The notes under the pieces are model-generated. The model did no database searches. It was given only the letters and a program-made list of their open reading frames with translations, and was not told the DNA's origin. Shown here piece by piece: positions 26,361 to 35,951 of a stretch of DNA of 64,000 bases. This stretch comes from Vermamoeba vermiformis. Taxonomy: Eukaryota; Tubulinea; Echinamoebida. Each line of letters opens with the position of its first letter. The stretch's first letter is position 1. The stretch spans positions 1-64,000 of the forward strand of contig JBEWZL010000309.1 of the NCBI GenBank assembly GCA_045837725.1. Direction: 5' to 3'. The translations under genes and the position numbers were made by a program.

Positions 26361-28072
26361 ACGATTTAGCAGAGTCCTGTGTTTTTATTAAACAGTCGCT
26401 ACCCCCTATTCTGTGCCACCTTTCTAACTAGTATAAACCTTTAGATATTACTCTAAAAAGCTTTCATGTAAAAAAGGTACTCTTTCTCCCGAAGTTACAG
26501 AGTCATTTTGCCGAGTTCCTTCAATACCCTTCTCTCAGTCACCTTAGTATTCTCTACTTAACCACCTGTGTCGGTTTTCAGTACGGTTAAAACTACTAAT
26601 GTAATAGTAGTAAGTTTTAGTTATTTTGTAGTAAGTCATTTTAAATAGAATTCCAAATCTAAATGGAATTCTATTTAAAATGACTTACGTCACTAAAACT
26701 AGTTTGTAAATATTAATCACAAAACCCATTATATCAAATTATCATTTAATACTTAGGGGCCGACTAACTCTTCGTGGTAGAACCTAGCGAAGAAAACTTT
26801 GGTTATTCGGTGATAATGATTTTTAAAAACATTATTTGCGCTACTCATGTCAGCATACTTAAAACAGAAGGCTCGATTAAAACTTACATTTTAACTTCAA
26901 AGCGTACAGTTCATTCTACTACCAAAAAAATTAATCTGTAGTTTCGGTGTAAATCTATAAAACCTATTATTGTTGAAACTCTAAAACAAATTGTTAGTGA
27001 GCTGTTACGCTTTCTTTAAAGGATGGCTGCCTCTAAGCCAACCTGCTAACATTAAACGTAAAAGAGCAATCTTAATTATTTAGAATTAACTTCCGGACCT
27101 TAACTTACAAGAGGGGCTGTTCCCCTTTTGACCAACGAATCTTCGCACTCGCAGTCTGATTAAAGCGCTTAAAATTTAGTCATTCGGAGTTTCAATAAGT
27201 TCAAAATATTATTATCGAAATCCCTAGCTTATTTAGTGCTCTACCTACTAAATTTATAACACCTCACTCTACCTAAATAGATTTCGTAGAAAACCAGCTA
27301 TCACCAAGTTTGTTTAGCCTTTCACTCCTAACCACAAGTCATCCGCGTCTCTTTCAACAGACGTCGGTTCGGTCCTCCAATAGTGTATTACGCTACCTTC
27401 AACCTGCTCATGGTTAGATCACTTGGCTTCGGGTCTAATTTATCTAACTTAACGCTCTAATTAAAACTCGCTTTCGCTACACCTAAACTTAAAATTTTAA
27501 GTTTGCTAGATAAATTAAGTCGCTGACCCATTATGCAAAAGGTACGCCGTCACTTTACGCTCCGACTGCTATTTAGCCGTTAATTTCAGTATCTTTTAAA
27601 TTTTCTTTATGAATTTCTTTTTAACCGTTTCCCTCACGGTACTTGTTCGCTATCGGTAACTTATATTTTAAAGGCTTAGTAGGTGGTTCTACTTTATTCA
27701 GACAAAGTTTCACAGGCTTCGCCGTACTCATAATTAAAAAGGGGTTCCATAATACGGGGCATTCACCCTCTACGGCTCTAACAATTTCCAACTAGGTATT
27801 CTTATGGTAAACCCAAATTAAAAGACCTTATACAGTTTCGCTCACCACTACTACCGTATTCTCGATTGATTTCAACACTACAGGTACTGAGATGTTTCAC
27901 TTCCCTGCAGTCATTTTTATAAATTTATAAATTTCGTTTACAAAAATTGGAAAAATAAACTTTATTGACTCTTTAAAGCTCAGTCTATATTTTCGATATT
28001 AGTATCGTCCAAGAATAAGTTCCTAGGCATCCTTCAACGGCTTTGTCTAATGCTAGATCAAGTTTATATACC
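25300..28072 (-). rRNA. rnl: large subunit ribosomal RNA (left inverted-repeat copy)
   Basis: Complete 23S-like RNA of about 2.77 kb. The 5' end resembles the canonical GCCGTTGAAGGATGCCTAGG element. Peptidyl-transferase centre and domain V/VI signatures (GGTAGCGAAATTCCTTGTCG; CGATGTCGGCTCATCACATC) are present. Ends are estimated from conservation only. Positions 26631-26688 form a perfect 25-bp-arm hairpin in a variable region. The mirror copy starts near 61555. Confidence 0.93.
26631..26688. repeat. 25-bp-arm perfect hairpin in rnl variable region (left copy)
   Basis: Arms 26631-26655 and 26664-26688 match exactly around an 8-nt loop; a longer imperfect stem encloses it. Probably an rRNA expansion helix. 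Mirror copy 62939-62996. Confidence 0.93.
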
Positions 28073-28084
28073 AGCAATTGGTTT

Positions 28085-28159
28085 GACGGGGGAATGGATT
28101 TGAACCACCGACCTCCAAGTTATGAGCATGGCGAGCTAACCGGACTGCTCTACCCCGCC
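28085..28159 (-). tRNA. trnfM(cau): initiator tRNA-Met (left copy)
   Basis: Initiator-like body: D-arm GAGC-AGTCCGGTTA-GCTC, loop CTCATAA, T-arm GGTGG-TTCAAAT-CCATT. The acceptor strands are GGCGGGG and CCCCCGT: pairs 4-7 form, 1:72 is G.U, but 2:71 and 3:70 are mismatched, a possible sign of 5' tRNA editing. Confidence 0.88.
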
Positions 28160-28169
28160 TTATTTGAGT

Positions 28170-28385
28170 TTAAATAAAACAACAAATAAAAATTAAAATA
28201 AATAAAGAAAATTTTAAATTTTCTTTAACTATTGTACTTAAATAAGAAAAATCTCTAAAATTTGAAAAAAGAAATAAAAAATAATCTTGAACCAAGTAAT
28301 AAAAACCAATTATAAACGGATACTCCAAATTATTAACGGAAAAAAAGTACAAAAAAGTATTAGCTAGGTACTTATAGTTTAGCAT
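28170..28385 (-). CDS. hypothetical small membrane protein, orf71 (left copy)
   Basis: 71-residue ORF between trnL(caa) and trnfM, starting MLNYKYLANTF and ending in hydrophobic FSLFILIFICCFI. Two hydrophobic segments are likely. No UGA codons and no motif recognised. It is present in both inverted-repeat arms. A divergent sdh4 is conceivable given sdh3 nearby, but nothing confirms it. Confidence 0.45.
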   Translation of the reverse strand: MLNYKYLANTFLYFFSVNNLEYPFIIGFYYLVQDYFLFLFSNFRDFSYLSTIVKENLKFSLFILIFICCFI

Positions 28386-28418
28386 AAAAAAATATTAAAA
28401 ATCGTGATTAAAATAGTA

Positions 28419-28503
28419 TGCTCGCTATCGGACTTGAACCGATACTCTTCCAGAAAGAAATAAGTTTTGAGCCTATCGTGTCTACCAATTACACCAAGCG
28501 AGC
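28419..28503 (-). tRNA. trnL(caa): tRNA-Leu(CAA) (left copy)
   Basis: Class II; acceptor GCTCGCT/AGCGAGC, anticodon arm ATAGG-CTCAAAA-CTTAT (CAA), reading UUG. A separate trnL(uaa) reads UUA. Confidence 0.9.
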
Positions 28504-28517
28504 TTATTTTTATTATT

Positions 28518-29132
28518 TTAGTAAAATCTTCAAAAATTTAAGTCATTTACAGGGCGATCTACCTGATCAGAAATTGACTGTTTCTTTGTATAAATGTAAG
28601 AGGACTCTGCAGAATTAGGAATATCTAATGTAAGCATAATACTACTTATCATAGCTAGTAATAACAAAATACCGGAAATTATTAAAAATGGACTAAAATA
28701 AGTGTACAAAACCAACCCTAATGATACAACATTTGAGTGGCTTAAAAAACTCTTATACCAGTCTACATAAAGTACAGTTGAATAACTATAACCGATAGAG
28801 AAATAAAGAGAAAAAACAATTTCAAAAAAAATTAAAAACCCTACAATAGTTGCTAGTGGAAAATATCTATTTAATATTTCACTTAACTCAACAACTCGTA
28901 TATTTAGCATCATAACAATAAAAAGAAATAAAACAGCAATAGCACCAACATAGACAATAATAAGAACCATGGCCAAAAAGTCGACTTCGAGTAAAACAAA
29001 CAACTGAGCGGATAAACAAAAAACAACTACAAGAAAAAGAACTGATTGAACAGGATTTTTCGAAAAAATCACAAGCAGCCCAGCTAAAAATATCATAACA
29101 GCCAAGCAAAGAAAAACAATGTCCGTCAACAT
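28518..29132 (-). CDS. nad6: NADH dehydrogenase subunit 6 (left copy)
   Basis: NuoJ-family membrane subunit, 204 residues. The conserved segment VDFLAMVLIIVYVGAIAVLF (family: E.e.l...fiiVYvGAiavLflF) identifies it. The final codons are Phe, UGA-Trp, Arg, Phe, Tyr before TAA. It lies 10 nt downstream of orf680 and just upstream of trnL(caa). Mirror copy 60495-61109. Confidence 0.93.
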
Positions 29133-29142
29133 TAATGCTACG

Positions 29143-31185
29143 CTACCCTATATTTCCATGTTCCGAAATAAATAAAGAATAAAAACGCTTAAAAGCGATA
29201 TACTCTGCGACAACCCTTTCCTTATAAAATAAAAGCTCTGAAGAACTAATAAAAGCGGAATATACTAAAAAATCAGATAAAGACTTATACGAATCTCAAG
29301 TTTTATTGTTTATAGAGTTAATAATAAATAATTTATTCGAAAATACTACGCCATTATTAGATAAAAAAGATATTAAATATTCAATATAACCCGACTTTAA
29401 GTCCGGGGTACTTTGATCACCAGAAAAGAATTTTACCAAAAAAATTAATTTTTTTTGGTAAAGATTAAAAAGAGTCATAACATGACTACCATTAGTTCTA
29501 ATAAGCGGAAAAAAGTTTACCAAGAAAGAGTCATTTAAAGCTTGTTTGAAATCAGGTTTAAGCTGATCTAATGGATTTATATAGTTGTGGGAACCTCTTA
29601 TAACTTTACGGAATTTCCTCCGAAATTTATAAAAAAATAAAGGCAAAGTATTTAATTTTCAAGCAAAATTTAAAACTAAAAAGCTTCGAGAATCAATATA
29701 ATCAGGATGTTTAAAGTAATCGATATAGTAACGCTTGGTTGAAGGATAAAATAAATTCATATATGGGTAGACAACATATTCATGAAGTCGTTCATGTCAT
29801 TTAGGATCAAAGTGACCCATACGCTTTACAGGATAATCAGTTTGAATCCTCCAACCAGGGGTAAGGTAATCTATATTAAAATAAGTTTTATAGTAAGAAG
29901 CTTGAAGCTCAGTAAAAATTTCCTCATGAAATCAAGTCTTGTAAAACCAATGTATATTACTGCTATCAACATTGTTTAAATCAAAAAAAACCTCTTCACG
30001 CCGTTTATCCACAAACCTGGAAAAAAACAAAGGCACATGGTCCTCCCACCAAAGAACATCCTCTCAAGCCCAATGCTCATGAGGATAAGAATCTAAGCCC
30101 TTTTTCAAATTCCAGTAGGAAGGACGAAAAAATGAAAAATATGTTTTTAACTCGTCCCAACCCAATATTTCATCGTCAAGTCTAGAATAGAATATGTGAG
30201 CATACTTGGGGGTAGTAGATGAAAAAAAATTTTTTAAATACCTAAATTTGGTTCCATGAGAAAACTGGTTTGAATTGTAAGAATTTGAGAAGTAAGAAGG
30301 AAGACCAGTATTATTAGAATTAGAAACTGATTCTTTCAAAAGTCAAAAAATAAAAGTAAAATGTAATTGTAAATAGTTGTTAGATCGGAATATATTCATG
30401 AATTCCATTTCAGTAGGAGGGAGCTGAGCAGGCGTAAAAAAATTAGAGCTACGAGGATCAATTAATAAATCTGAGGAATTTGTATTTAAATAGTTATATT
30501 GCAATTGCTGTTTAGCTCAATACTTAAAACTCATACCAGGAGCCCTAAAAAGCCTAAATTCAAATTGTTCGGTCCTGCGTCATCTTAAATAAAAATTACG
30601 CATATTTCTTCTAGCAAAAAGCCATTTTTTTTTACGTAAAGGAAACCAACTATTTAAGGCCATAAAGTTTAATTTTCGAAGTCTAATTAAATTTCTATGG
30701 GCTTCAAAAGTATAGTAATACTTTAGGGCCTTATAATCATTATAGCGAACATATTTTCAACTACTAGTTACGTATTCATGAACATGCTGCGCATTTTTCT
30801 TCGTTTCATGTCGACGTACGGATTCATTTAGTAACGAAAGATAACTAAAAAAAGCCGGTGATTTAGAAACATTAACGGTATTGATTTCAAAAATGTTATT
30901 AATAAAAATTTCAAAAGTCGATAAAAAATTGTAACCCTCAAAACTATAAATAGAATTATTTTTAATTTGTCTTTTGGACCTTAGTTTATTCGTCCTCTCT
31001 GGATCTCTTCGACCAGACCCAGACGGAAATCAATAATAAAAAGAATTTGATTTATCTATAAAAGACAGTTTCTTTAAACTGTACATTTTAGAAAGACTAA
31101 ATTTAGATTTATAAAGTTCCTTATTTATATAATCTAAATAAAGATTAACAGAATTCGGATCAAAATCCAGCATACAAAACAACAT
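29143..31185 (-). CDS. hypothetical protein, orf680 (left copy)
   Basis: Unrecognised 680-residue ORF with many UGA-Trp codons (mirror copy 58442-60484). Unlike the other giant ORFs it has no long hydrophobic blocks. It is basic and very rich in Tyr, Phe, Trp and Arg (LFFYKFRRKFRKVIRGSHNY), resembling in composition the large unknown proteins of ciliate mtDNA or mitoribosomal proteins. It lies between trnR(ccu) and nad6 and is present in two copies per genome through the inverted repeat. A short imperfect palindrome lies at 29434-29465. Confidence 0.75.
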
Positions 31186-31207
31186 ATACATATATTATTA
31201 TAAAAAA

Positions 31208-31281
31208 CACGCCCTACAGGAATTGAACCTGTAACCGTTGGCTTAGGAGGCCAGCGCTCTATCCAATTAAGCTAAGGGCGC
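31208..31281 (-). tRNA. trnR(ccu): tRNA-Arg(CCU) (left copy)
   Basis: Acceptor GCGCCCT/AGGGCGT, anticodon loop CTCCTAA (CCU). This reads AGG; AGA codons are frequent but no trnR(ucu) is seen, so C34 must be edited or modified, or another tRNA used. Confidence 0.85.
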
Positions 31282-31282
31282 T

Positions 31283-31356
31283 AAGGTCAGAAACGGACTT
31301 GAACCGTTACCAAAAAATTTGCAGTTTTCTGCACTACCAGTTATGCTATCTGACCT
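31283..31356 (-). tRNA. trnC(gca): tRNA-Cys(GCA) (left copy)
   Basis: Acceptor AGGTCAG/CTGACCT, anticodon arm GAAAA-CTGCAAA-TTTTT (GCA), discriminator U as usual for tRNA-Cys. Overlaps the stop codon of sdh3 by 2 nt. Confidence 0.9.
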
Positions 31357-31738
31357 AAGCAACAGCAACAGCCGCCCCTCAAATAAGATGTGAAGATAAG
31401 AAAAGTACTGATAGTATAATTAGCAACAAGGAAAAATTGAAAAAAAATTTGAAAAAAGAAACCAAATCTATATCTAAATAGTTTATATTTATCTCGTCAT
31501 AATCTATAAAATCCTCGCCCAACGATGAAATTATATAGAAAGCTACAATAAACTCTGATATAAAAATTATGTCCAAAAAATAACAATATAAAAATTCACT
31601 AAAAATACTAAAAGAAAAAACTGAAAAAATAAAATTAATAAATACAGCTACCAATACAAAACGTAAAAATAATGAAAAAGTAGAATTAGTTTGAGGTTTA
31701 TAAACAAGAATATGCGGTGAATATAATTTTGAACTCAT
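31355..31738 (-). CDS. sdh3: succinate dehydrogenase cytochrome b subunit (SdhC), left copy
   Basis: Membrane anchor of complex II, 127 residues with three helices. The N-terminus LYSPHILVYKPQTNSTFSLF matches the SdhC signature (SPH...YkpQ..s..Si..R), including the Arg that follows. The usual haem-b motif (H....G.rHl..D) is degenerate: SLGEDFIDYDE keeps the Gly and Asp but has no His. The 3' end (UGA-Trp, Gly, then an Ala/Val run) overlaps trnC. It sits between rps2 and trnC. Confidence 0.82.
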
Positions 31739-31740
31739 AT

Positions 31741-32421
31741 TTAATAATGGGGTGAATGAACTTTTTTATACTTTATATATTTTGACATACCAGCAAGTCT
31801 GCCTAGTAGTATAGATTTAGAAACTGTAATAGAACAAAATGTTATAGAGCTCACCGCATCATCATTACCAGGTAATGGATATAAGATATTGCTAGTATCA
31901 ACAGTAGAATCTGATAGGGAAAATATGGGTAAGTTTATAGTTCTGGCTTCTTGGTAAGGTAGAATACTATTACTAACATTAAAAGTAAAAACAGCGGTTG
32001 GAAGTCGAGTAGCACCTCTTAAGTTTTGCATGAATTCTTGGCTTCAAGTTCCAATAAAGGAGCCCTTTTTAAAATCAGGAATTTTCCTTAAAAAAACGAA
32101 TTTTCAATTAGTCAACAAACCACCTCGTCATTTATTCAAAATCATAGGTTGCTGAATGATGTTATTCATCCTATAAAGTAAGTAGTTTAAAGCTGGGTCT
32201 AAATTGACGAAAAGTACAGAGCCAAATTTTGATGATAATCGAGACAATGACAAACAAGCTTTCTTCCAAAAAAACACAGCCTTTGCAGGAGAAATAATTA
32301 ATGTAGAATAACGAACACCAAAAATGTATCACGTTGAAAAATTACTGCTTTGAGTTAAGGGATGTCCAATATGAACAGCGTTATATATAAGCTGCGAAAA
32401 TTTTAATTTTACAATTTTCAT
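31741..32421 (-). CDS. rps2: ribosomal protein S2 (left copy)
   Basis: Small-subunit protein, 226 residues. S2 signatures: NAVHIGHPLTQSSNF, FGVRYSTLIISPAKAV, NKW(UGA)RGGLLTNW(UGA), and FSLSDSTVDTSNILYPLPGN followed by DDA, the universally conserved NlP.i...Dtn......yPIPgNDda block. Starts at 32421 (MKIVKLKFSQ), 32 nt downstream of atp9. Confidence 0.95.
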
Positions 32422-32453
32422 AACTATAGAATAAATATTACAAATGATAAAAA

Positions 32454-32702
32454 TTAACCGTAAAGGATTAAAAAAGCTATCATGATGGCCAAAAGACCCA
32501 TAGCTTCAGTTAGGGCGAAACCTAAAATAGCGTATCGAAATAACTCAGCACGGATCATTTCATTGCGGGCTGCAGCGTTCATATAACCTGAGAAAACAAC
32601 ACCAATACCCATACCTGCTCCAGCAACACCGATGGTAGCTAAACCAGCACCGATAAATTTCGCTGAAGTGGTTAAAGAAGCAAAAAATACAGAATTTTCC
32701 AT
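32454..32702 (-). CDS. atp9: ATP synthase subunit c (left copy)
   Basis: Proteolipid ring subunit, 82 residues, two helices joined by the polar loop ([14 protein letters not shown]). The proton-carrying Glu lies in the second helix ([13 protein letters not shown]). Glycine-rich first helix ([17 protein letters not shown]). Located between trnR(gcg) and rps2. Confidence 0.98.
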   Translation of the reverse strand: MENSVFFASLTTSAKFIGAGLATIGVAGAGMGIGVVFSGYMNAAARNEMIRAELFRYAILGFALTEAMGLLAIMIAFLILYG

Positions 32703-32755
32703 ATTTAATTAAAAATAATAAATTTTATCTTTTTAAATTAGACAAATTTGACACG

Positions 32756-32829
32756 CATGCTTGAAAGGACTTGAACCTTTAACCTTTAAATTCGCAACTT
32801 AACGCTCTAACCAATTGAGCTACAAGCAT
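32756..32829 (-). tRNA. trnR(gcg): tRNA-Arg(GCG) (left copy)
   Basis: Acceptor ATGCTTG/CAAGCAT, anticodon arm TTAAG-TTGCGAA-TTTAA; GCG anticodon reads CGY. This form occurs in some stramenopile mtDNAs. Confidence 0.85.
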
Positions 32830-32832
32830 AAT

Positions 32833-32905
32833 AGGCGAAGGTGAGAATTGAACTCACGACACTTGGATTATGATTCCAAAGTTCTACCAACTAAACTACT
32901 TCGCC
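32833..32905 (-). tRNA. trnM(cau): tRNA with CAU anticodon (elongator Met or Ile2), left copy
   Basis: Acceptor GGCGAAG/CTTCGCC, anticodon arm TTGGA-ATCATAA-TCCAA. Unusual A32 and discriminator U. Different sequence from both trnfM and the duplicated CAU tRNA at 3109 and 12054. Confidence 0.82.
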
Positions 32906-32907
32906 CG

Positions 32908-32981
32908 TAGGCCCGGATGGAATTGAACCATCAACCTCGCACTTATCAGATGCGCGCTCTAACCAATTGAGCTACAGGCCC
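32908..32981 (-). tRNA. trnI(gau): tRNA-Ile(GAU) (left copy)
   Basis: Acceptor GGGCCTG/CGGGCCT, anticodon arm CGCAT-CTGATAA-GTGCG (GAU). Confidence 0.92.
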
Positions 32982-32986
32982 ACGAA

Positions 32987-33059
32987 TAGGCACACGGGGA
33001 CTCGAACCCCGAACCCTTGGATTAAGAGACCACTGCTCTACCAATTAAGCTATGCACCC
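32987..33059 (-). tRNA. trnK(cuu): tRNA-Lys(CUU) (left copy)
   Basis: Acceptor GGGTGCA/TGTGCCT, loop CTCTTAA: anticodon CUU, reading AAG only. AAA is the main Lys codon in this genome and no trnK(uuu) is visible. The 31:39 pair is U.U. Confidence 0.85.
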
Positions 33060-33074
33060 TAAATAAAAAAAATT

Positions 33075-34571
33075 GGTCCAGCCGCAGGTTCCCCTACGAC
33101 TACCCTGTTACGACTTCGCACCAGTCCTTAGCTTTAATGTTATAAGCAGTAATTTTAATCTATATAAATTTGTGAAAAAAATTGCTTAACAAAAAAAACT
33201 TAAGAATTATAATCCTCTACTTATGTCAACCAAAACTAATTTCCAGCGCGTGACGGGCGGTGTGTACTAGGGCTGAGGGGGTATTCACCGTACCATTCTG
33301 ATATACGATTACTAGCGATTCCAACTTCATGTATCCAATTTTCAGGGTACAATCTGAACTGAGATACGTTTTTTGAGAATTGCTAAAATTTACATTTTTG
33401 CTTCCCTTTGTACGTACCATTGTAGCACGTGAGTAGCCCAGCCCATAAAGGTCATAACGACTTGACATCATCCCTGCCTTCCTCTTAGATTTCCTAAGCA
33501 GTAAACTTATATATAAGTTAAGGGGTTGCGCCCGTTAAAGGAGTTAACCTAACATCTCAAAACACGAGCTGACGACAGCCATGCAACACCTGTGTAGGTC
33601 AATACTCATTAACAATAAATGAGCATAATTTTAACTAAAAAATTTTAAACCTACTTATCAAGAGCTGGTAAGGTTTTACGCGGTATATCGGATTAAACCA
33701 CATGCTCCACCGCTGAAATAGCCCTCCGTCAATTCCTTTAAGTTTGAACCTTGCGGTTGTAGTTCCCAGGCGGAATACTTACGCGTTAGCTTAAATACCC
33801 CCTTACGGTTAGGAGCATTTAGTATTCATCGGTCACTGCATAGACTACCGGGGTCTCTAATCCCGTTTGCTACCTATGCTTTTGCGCTATAGTGTCAGTT
33901 TATAGTAGAAAGTCGCTTTCGCCCGTAGACTGTCCTTCTAATTTTTGCAAATTTCACCTCTACACTAGAAGTACAACTTTCTTCAAATAAACTCAAGCGC
34001 GGCCGTATTTTTAAGGACCTCAAATTATGTTTGAGTATTTAAAAAAAAACGTACCACACCACCTTCACGCCCTTCACGCCCAGTCAAGTTGAGTAACACT
34101 AGCCCCCTCCGTTTTACCGCGGCTGCTGGCACGAAGTTAGCCGGGGCTTCTTTTTCGAATACTGTCATTATCATCTTCGACGAAAGGATTTTACAATCTA
34201 AGCCTTCCTCACCCACGCGGCATTGCTGGATCAAGCTTTCGCCCATTGTCCAATATTCCTCACTGCTGCCAAAAAGTTCGGGATGTAACCGTCCCGCTGT
34301 GGCTGATAGTCCTCCAAGACCAGCTAAGGATCGTAGGCTTGGTAGGCTAAGCCCACTACCAACTACCTAATCCTATACAAATATGTCTATTAAGCGAGAA
34401 ATCTTTAATAACTAAAGTAAGTTAAAATATTTAGTATTAGCTAAACTTAATATACACAATTTGTACGTTACTCACCAATACGCCATGAAATAATTTAATT
34501 CCATACGACTTGCATGTGTAAGGCATACCGCTAGCATTCACTCAGAGCCAGGATCAAACTCTTAATTGTTT
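33075..34571 (-). rRNA. rns: small subunit ribosomal RNA (left copy)
   Basis: 16S-like RNA of about 1.5 kb with 5' AGAGTTTGATCCTGGCTC, the 530 loop (GTGCCAGCAGCCGCGGTAA), the 790/900 region, GTACACACCGCCCGTCA and 3' AGGGGAACCTGCGGCTGGA. Flanked by trnD and trnK. Ends are estimated. Mirror copy 55056-56552. Confidence 0.95.
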
Positions 34572-34632
34572 TATTAATCTACTTAAATAGATTAACATAT
34601 ATGGATCTTTTATTGAAACTGAATCAAAAAGA

Positions 34633-34707
34633 CGAGGGCGATGGGATTTGAACCCACACCTTCTAACATGACAAGCTAGCGTTCTAACCAGTTAGCACTA
34701 CGCCCCC
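34633..34707 (-). tRNA. trnD(guc): tRNA-Asp(GUC) (left copy)
   Basis: Acceptor GGGGGCG/CGCCCTC, anticodon arm CTAGC-TTGTCAT-GTTAG (GUC), discriminator G. Confidence 0.9.
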
Positions 34708-34731
34708 AGCTTATATATATATTATTTAACA

Positions 34732-34820
34732 TGCCCGCTGACGGACTTGAACCGTCACCTCCGCTTATAAGAAAGAACAGATTTTAAGTCTGTCGTGTCT
34801 ACCAATTTCACCAAGCGGGC
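34732..34820 (-). tRNA. trnL(uaa): tRNA-Leu(UAA) (left copy)
   Basis: Class II; acceptor GCCCGCT/AGCGGGC, anticodon arm ACAGA-CTTAAAA-TCTGT (UAA). Confidence 0.92.
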
Positions 34821-34841
34821 AAAATAAAAGAAAAAGAGATA

Positions 34842-34915
34842 CGCTCCGGATTGGGATTGAACCAATAACCTCACGGTTAACAGCCGAGCGCTCTAGCCAA
34901 TTGAGCTACCGGAGC
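34842..34915 (-). tRNA. trnN(guu): tRNA-Asn(GUU) (left copy)
   Basis: Acceptor GCTCCGG/CCGGAGC, loop CTGTTAA (GUU), discriminator G. Confidence 0.92.
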
Positions 34916-34952
34916 ATTATTTAGCTATATTTTAATACAAACTCAAACCTAA

Positions 34953-35025
34953 TACGCCCTATGGGACTTGAACCCATATATTTGCCGTGAAAGAGCAACA
35001 TCCTAGCCTATTAGATGAAGAGCGC
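34953..35025 (-). tRNA. trnE(uuc): tRNA-Glu(UUC) (left copy)
   Basis: Acceptor GCGCTCT/AGGGCGT, anticodon arm TTGCT-CTTTCAC-GGCAA (UUC). Confidence 0.9.
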
Positions 35026-35072
35026 AATAACCACAAACCTAACCTTTAAAAAAACAGGTAACTTAATACAAC

Positions 35073-35145
35073 CTGGGGTAGTAGGAATTGAACCTACGCA
35101 TGGTGCATCCAAAGTGCACTGCCTTACCGACTTGGCTATACCCCA
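35073..35145 (-). tRNA. trnQ(uug): tRNA-Gln(UUG) (left copy)
   Basis: Acceptor TGGGGTA/TACCCCA, anticodon arm GTGCA-CTTTGGA-TGCAC (UUG), discriminator G. Confidence 0.92.
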
Positions 35146-35155
35146 ACCTGAAATT

Positions 35156-35254
35156 ATTAAAAAAATATAATTTGATATTATAATGGCACTTTTATTAATT
35201 TATCATTCAAATTAATAAAAGTGCCATTATAATATCAAATTATATTTTTTTAAT
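35156..35254. repeat. 46-bp-arm hairpin between trnQ and trnH (left copy)
   Basis: Arms 35156-35201 and 35209-35254 are exact complements around a 7-nt loop; intergenic, A+T-rich with one GGCAC block. A transcript-processing or termination role is possible. Mirror copy 54373-54471. Confidence 0.95.
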
Positions 35255-35290
35255 TTCAATAAAAAGTACAACTTAAAAAACTTTAATAGA

Positions 35291-35365
35291 AGGCGAGTAA
35301 TGGGACTCGAACCCACAGCCTCTACAGTCACAACGTATTGCTCCACCTATTGAGCTATACCCGCC
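35291..35365 (-). tRNA. trnH(gug): tRNA-His(GUG) (left copy)
   Basis: Acceptor GGCGGGT/ACTCGCC, anticodon loop TTGTGAC (GUG). Position -1 is A in the genome; the G-1 typical of tRNA-His would have to be added. Confidence 0.88.
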
Positions 35366-35376
35366 TATTATTAATA

Positions 35377-35657
35377 CTACTTATTAAAATAATAAGAATA
35401 CCAATACTGCATTAAGAAGCGTTCAAAACTATTCAAAACTGGTAATATTAATAAAAAGTAAGCAAAATAAAAAACTGTAGCAAATTGACCAATTTCATAG
35501 TAAGGTGCTTCAATTGGCTTACCACCTATCCAACCCAGAACCAGACAATCCACAACAAAAACCCAAAACAAAACTTTAGAAAAAGTTCTAAATAATAAAC
35601 TCCTAATAGCAACTTTCAAGTAAAGTGGTAATAATAATAAAACTACTATAGAAGATA
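35377..35657 (-). pseudogene. 3' fragment of cob at the inverted-repeat boundary
   Basis: Exact reverse copy of the last 281 bp (about 93 codons) of cob, from the arm boundary to the TAA. There is no start and no N-terminal haem-binding part, so it cannot encode cytochrome b; the complete gene is at 53084-54250. It marks where the inverted repeat ends. Confidence 0.95.
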
Positions 35658-35951
35658 TTATATAGTATATCTTATTATATAGTATATCTTATTATATAGT
35701 ATATCTTATTATATAGTATATCTTATTATATAGTATATCTTATTATATAGTATATCTTATTATATAGTATATCTTATTATATAGTATATCTTATTATATA
35801 GTATATCTTATTATATAGTATATCTTATTATATAGTATATCTTATTATATAGTATATCTTATTATATAGTATATCTTATTATATAGTATATCTTATTATA
35901 TAGTATATCTTATTATATAGTATATAATAAGATATACTATATAATATCTTC
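35651..35951. repeat. 17-bp A+T tandem array bounded by 31-bp inverted repeats
   Basis: About 16 copies of a 17-bp unit (TTATATAGTATATCTTA) run from 35658 to about 35925. The outer 31 bp at 35651-35681 recur inverted at 35921-35951, so the block can fold into a long hairpin. It abuts the inner edge of the left inverted-repeat arm, at the point where gene direction switches. Confidence 0.95.

Larger units (their letters stand above)
25627..35657. repeat. large inverted repeat, left arm (part visible as a pair)
   Basis: Every base checked obeys left x + right y = 89627, including identical ORFs, tRNAs and rRNAs. The inner edge is 35657 (identity stops after GAAGATA). The outer edge is not seen, because the partner of 25627 is the window end. 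Identity of coding and tRNA segments suggests gene conversion keeps the arms equal. Confidence 0.97.

Noticed and set aside
33226-34370. Protein ORFs of 70-95 codons within the rns regions (both arms)
   Set aside because: They lie in conserved 16S rRNA sequence and match no protein family.
35377-35657. Functional second cytochrome b gene
   Set aside because: Only the last quarter is present, with no start or N-terminal haem-binding helices.
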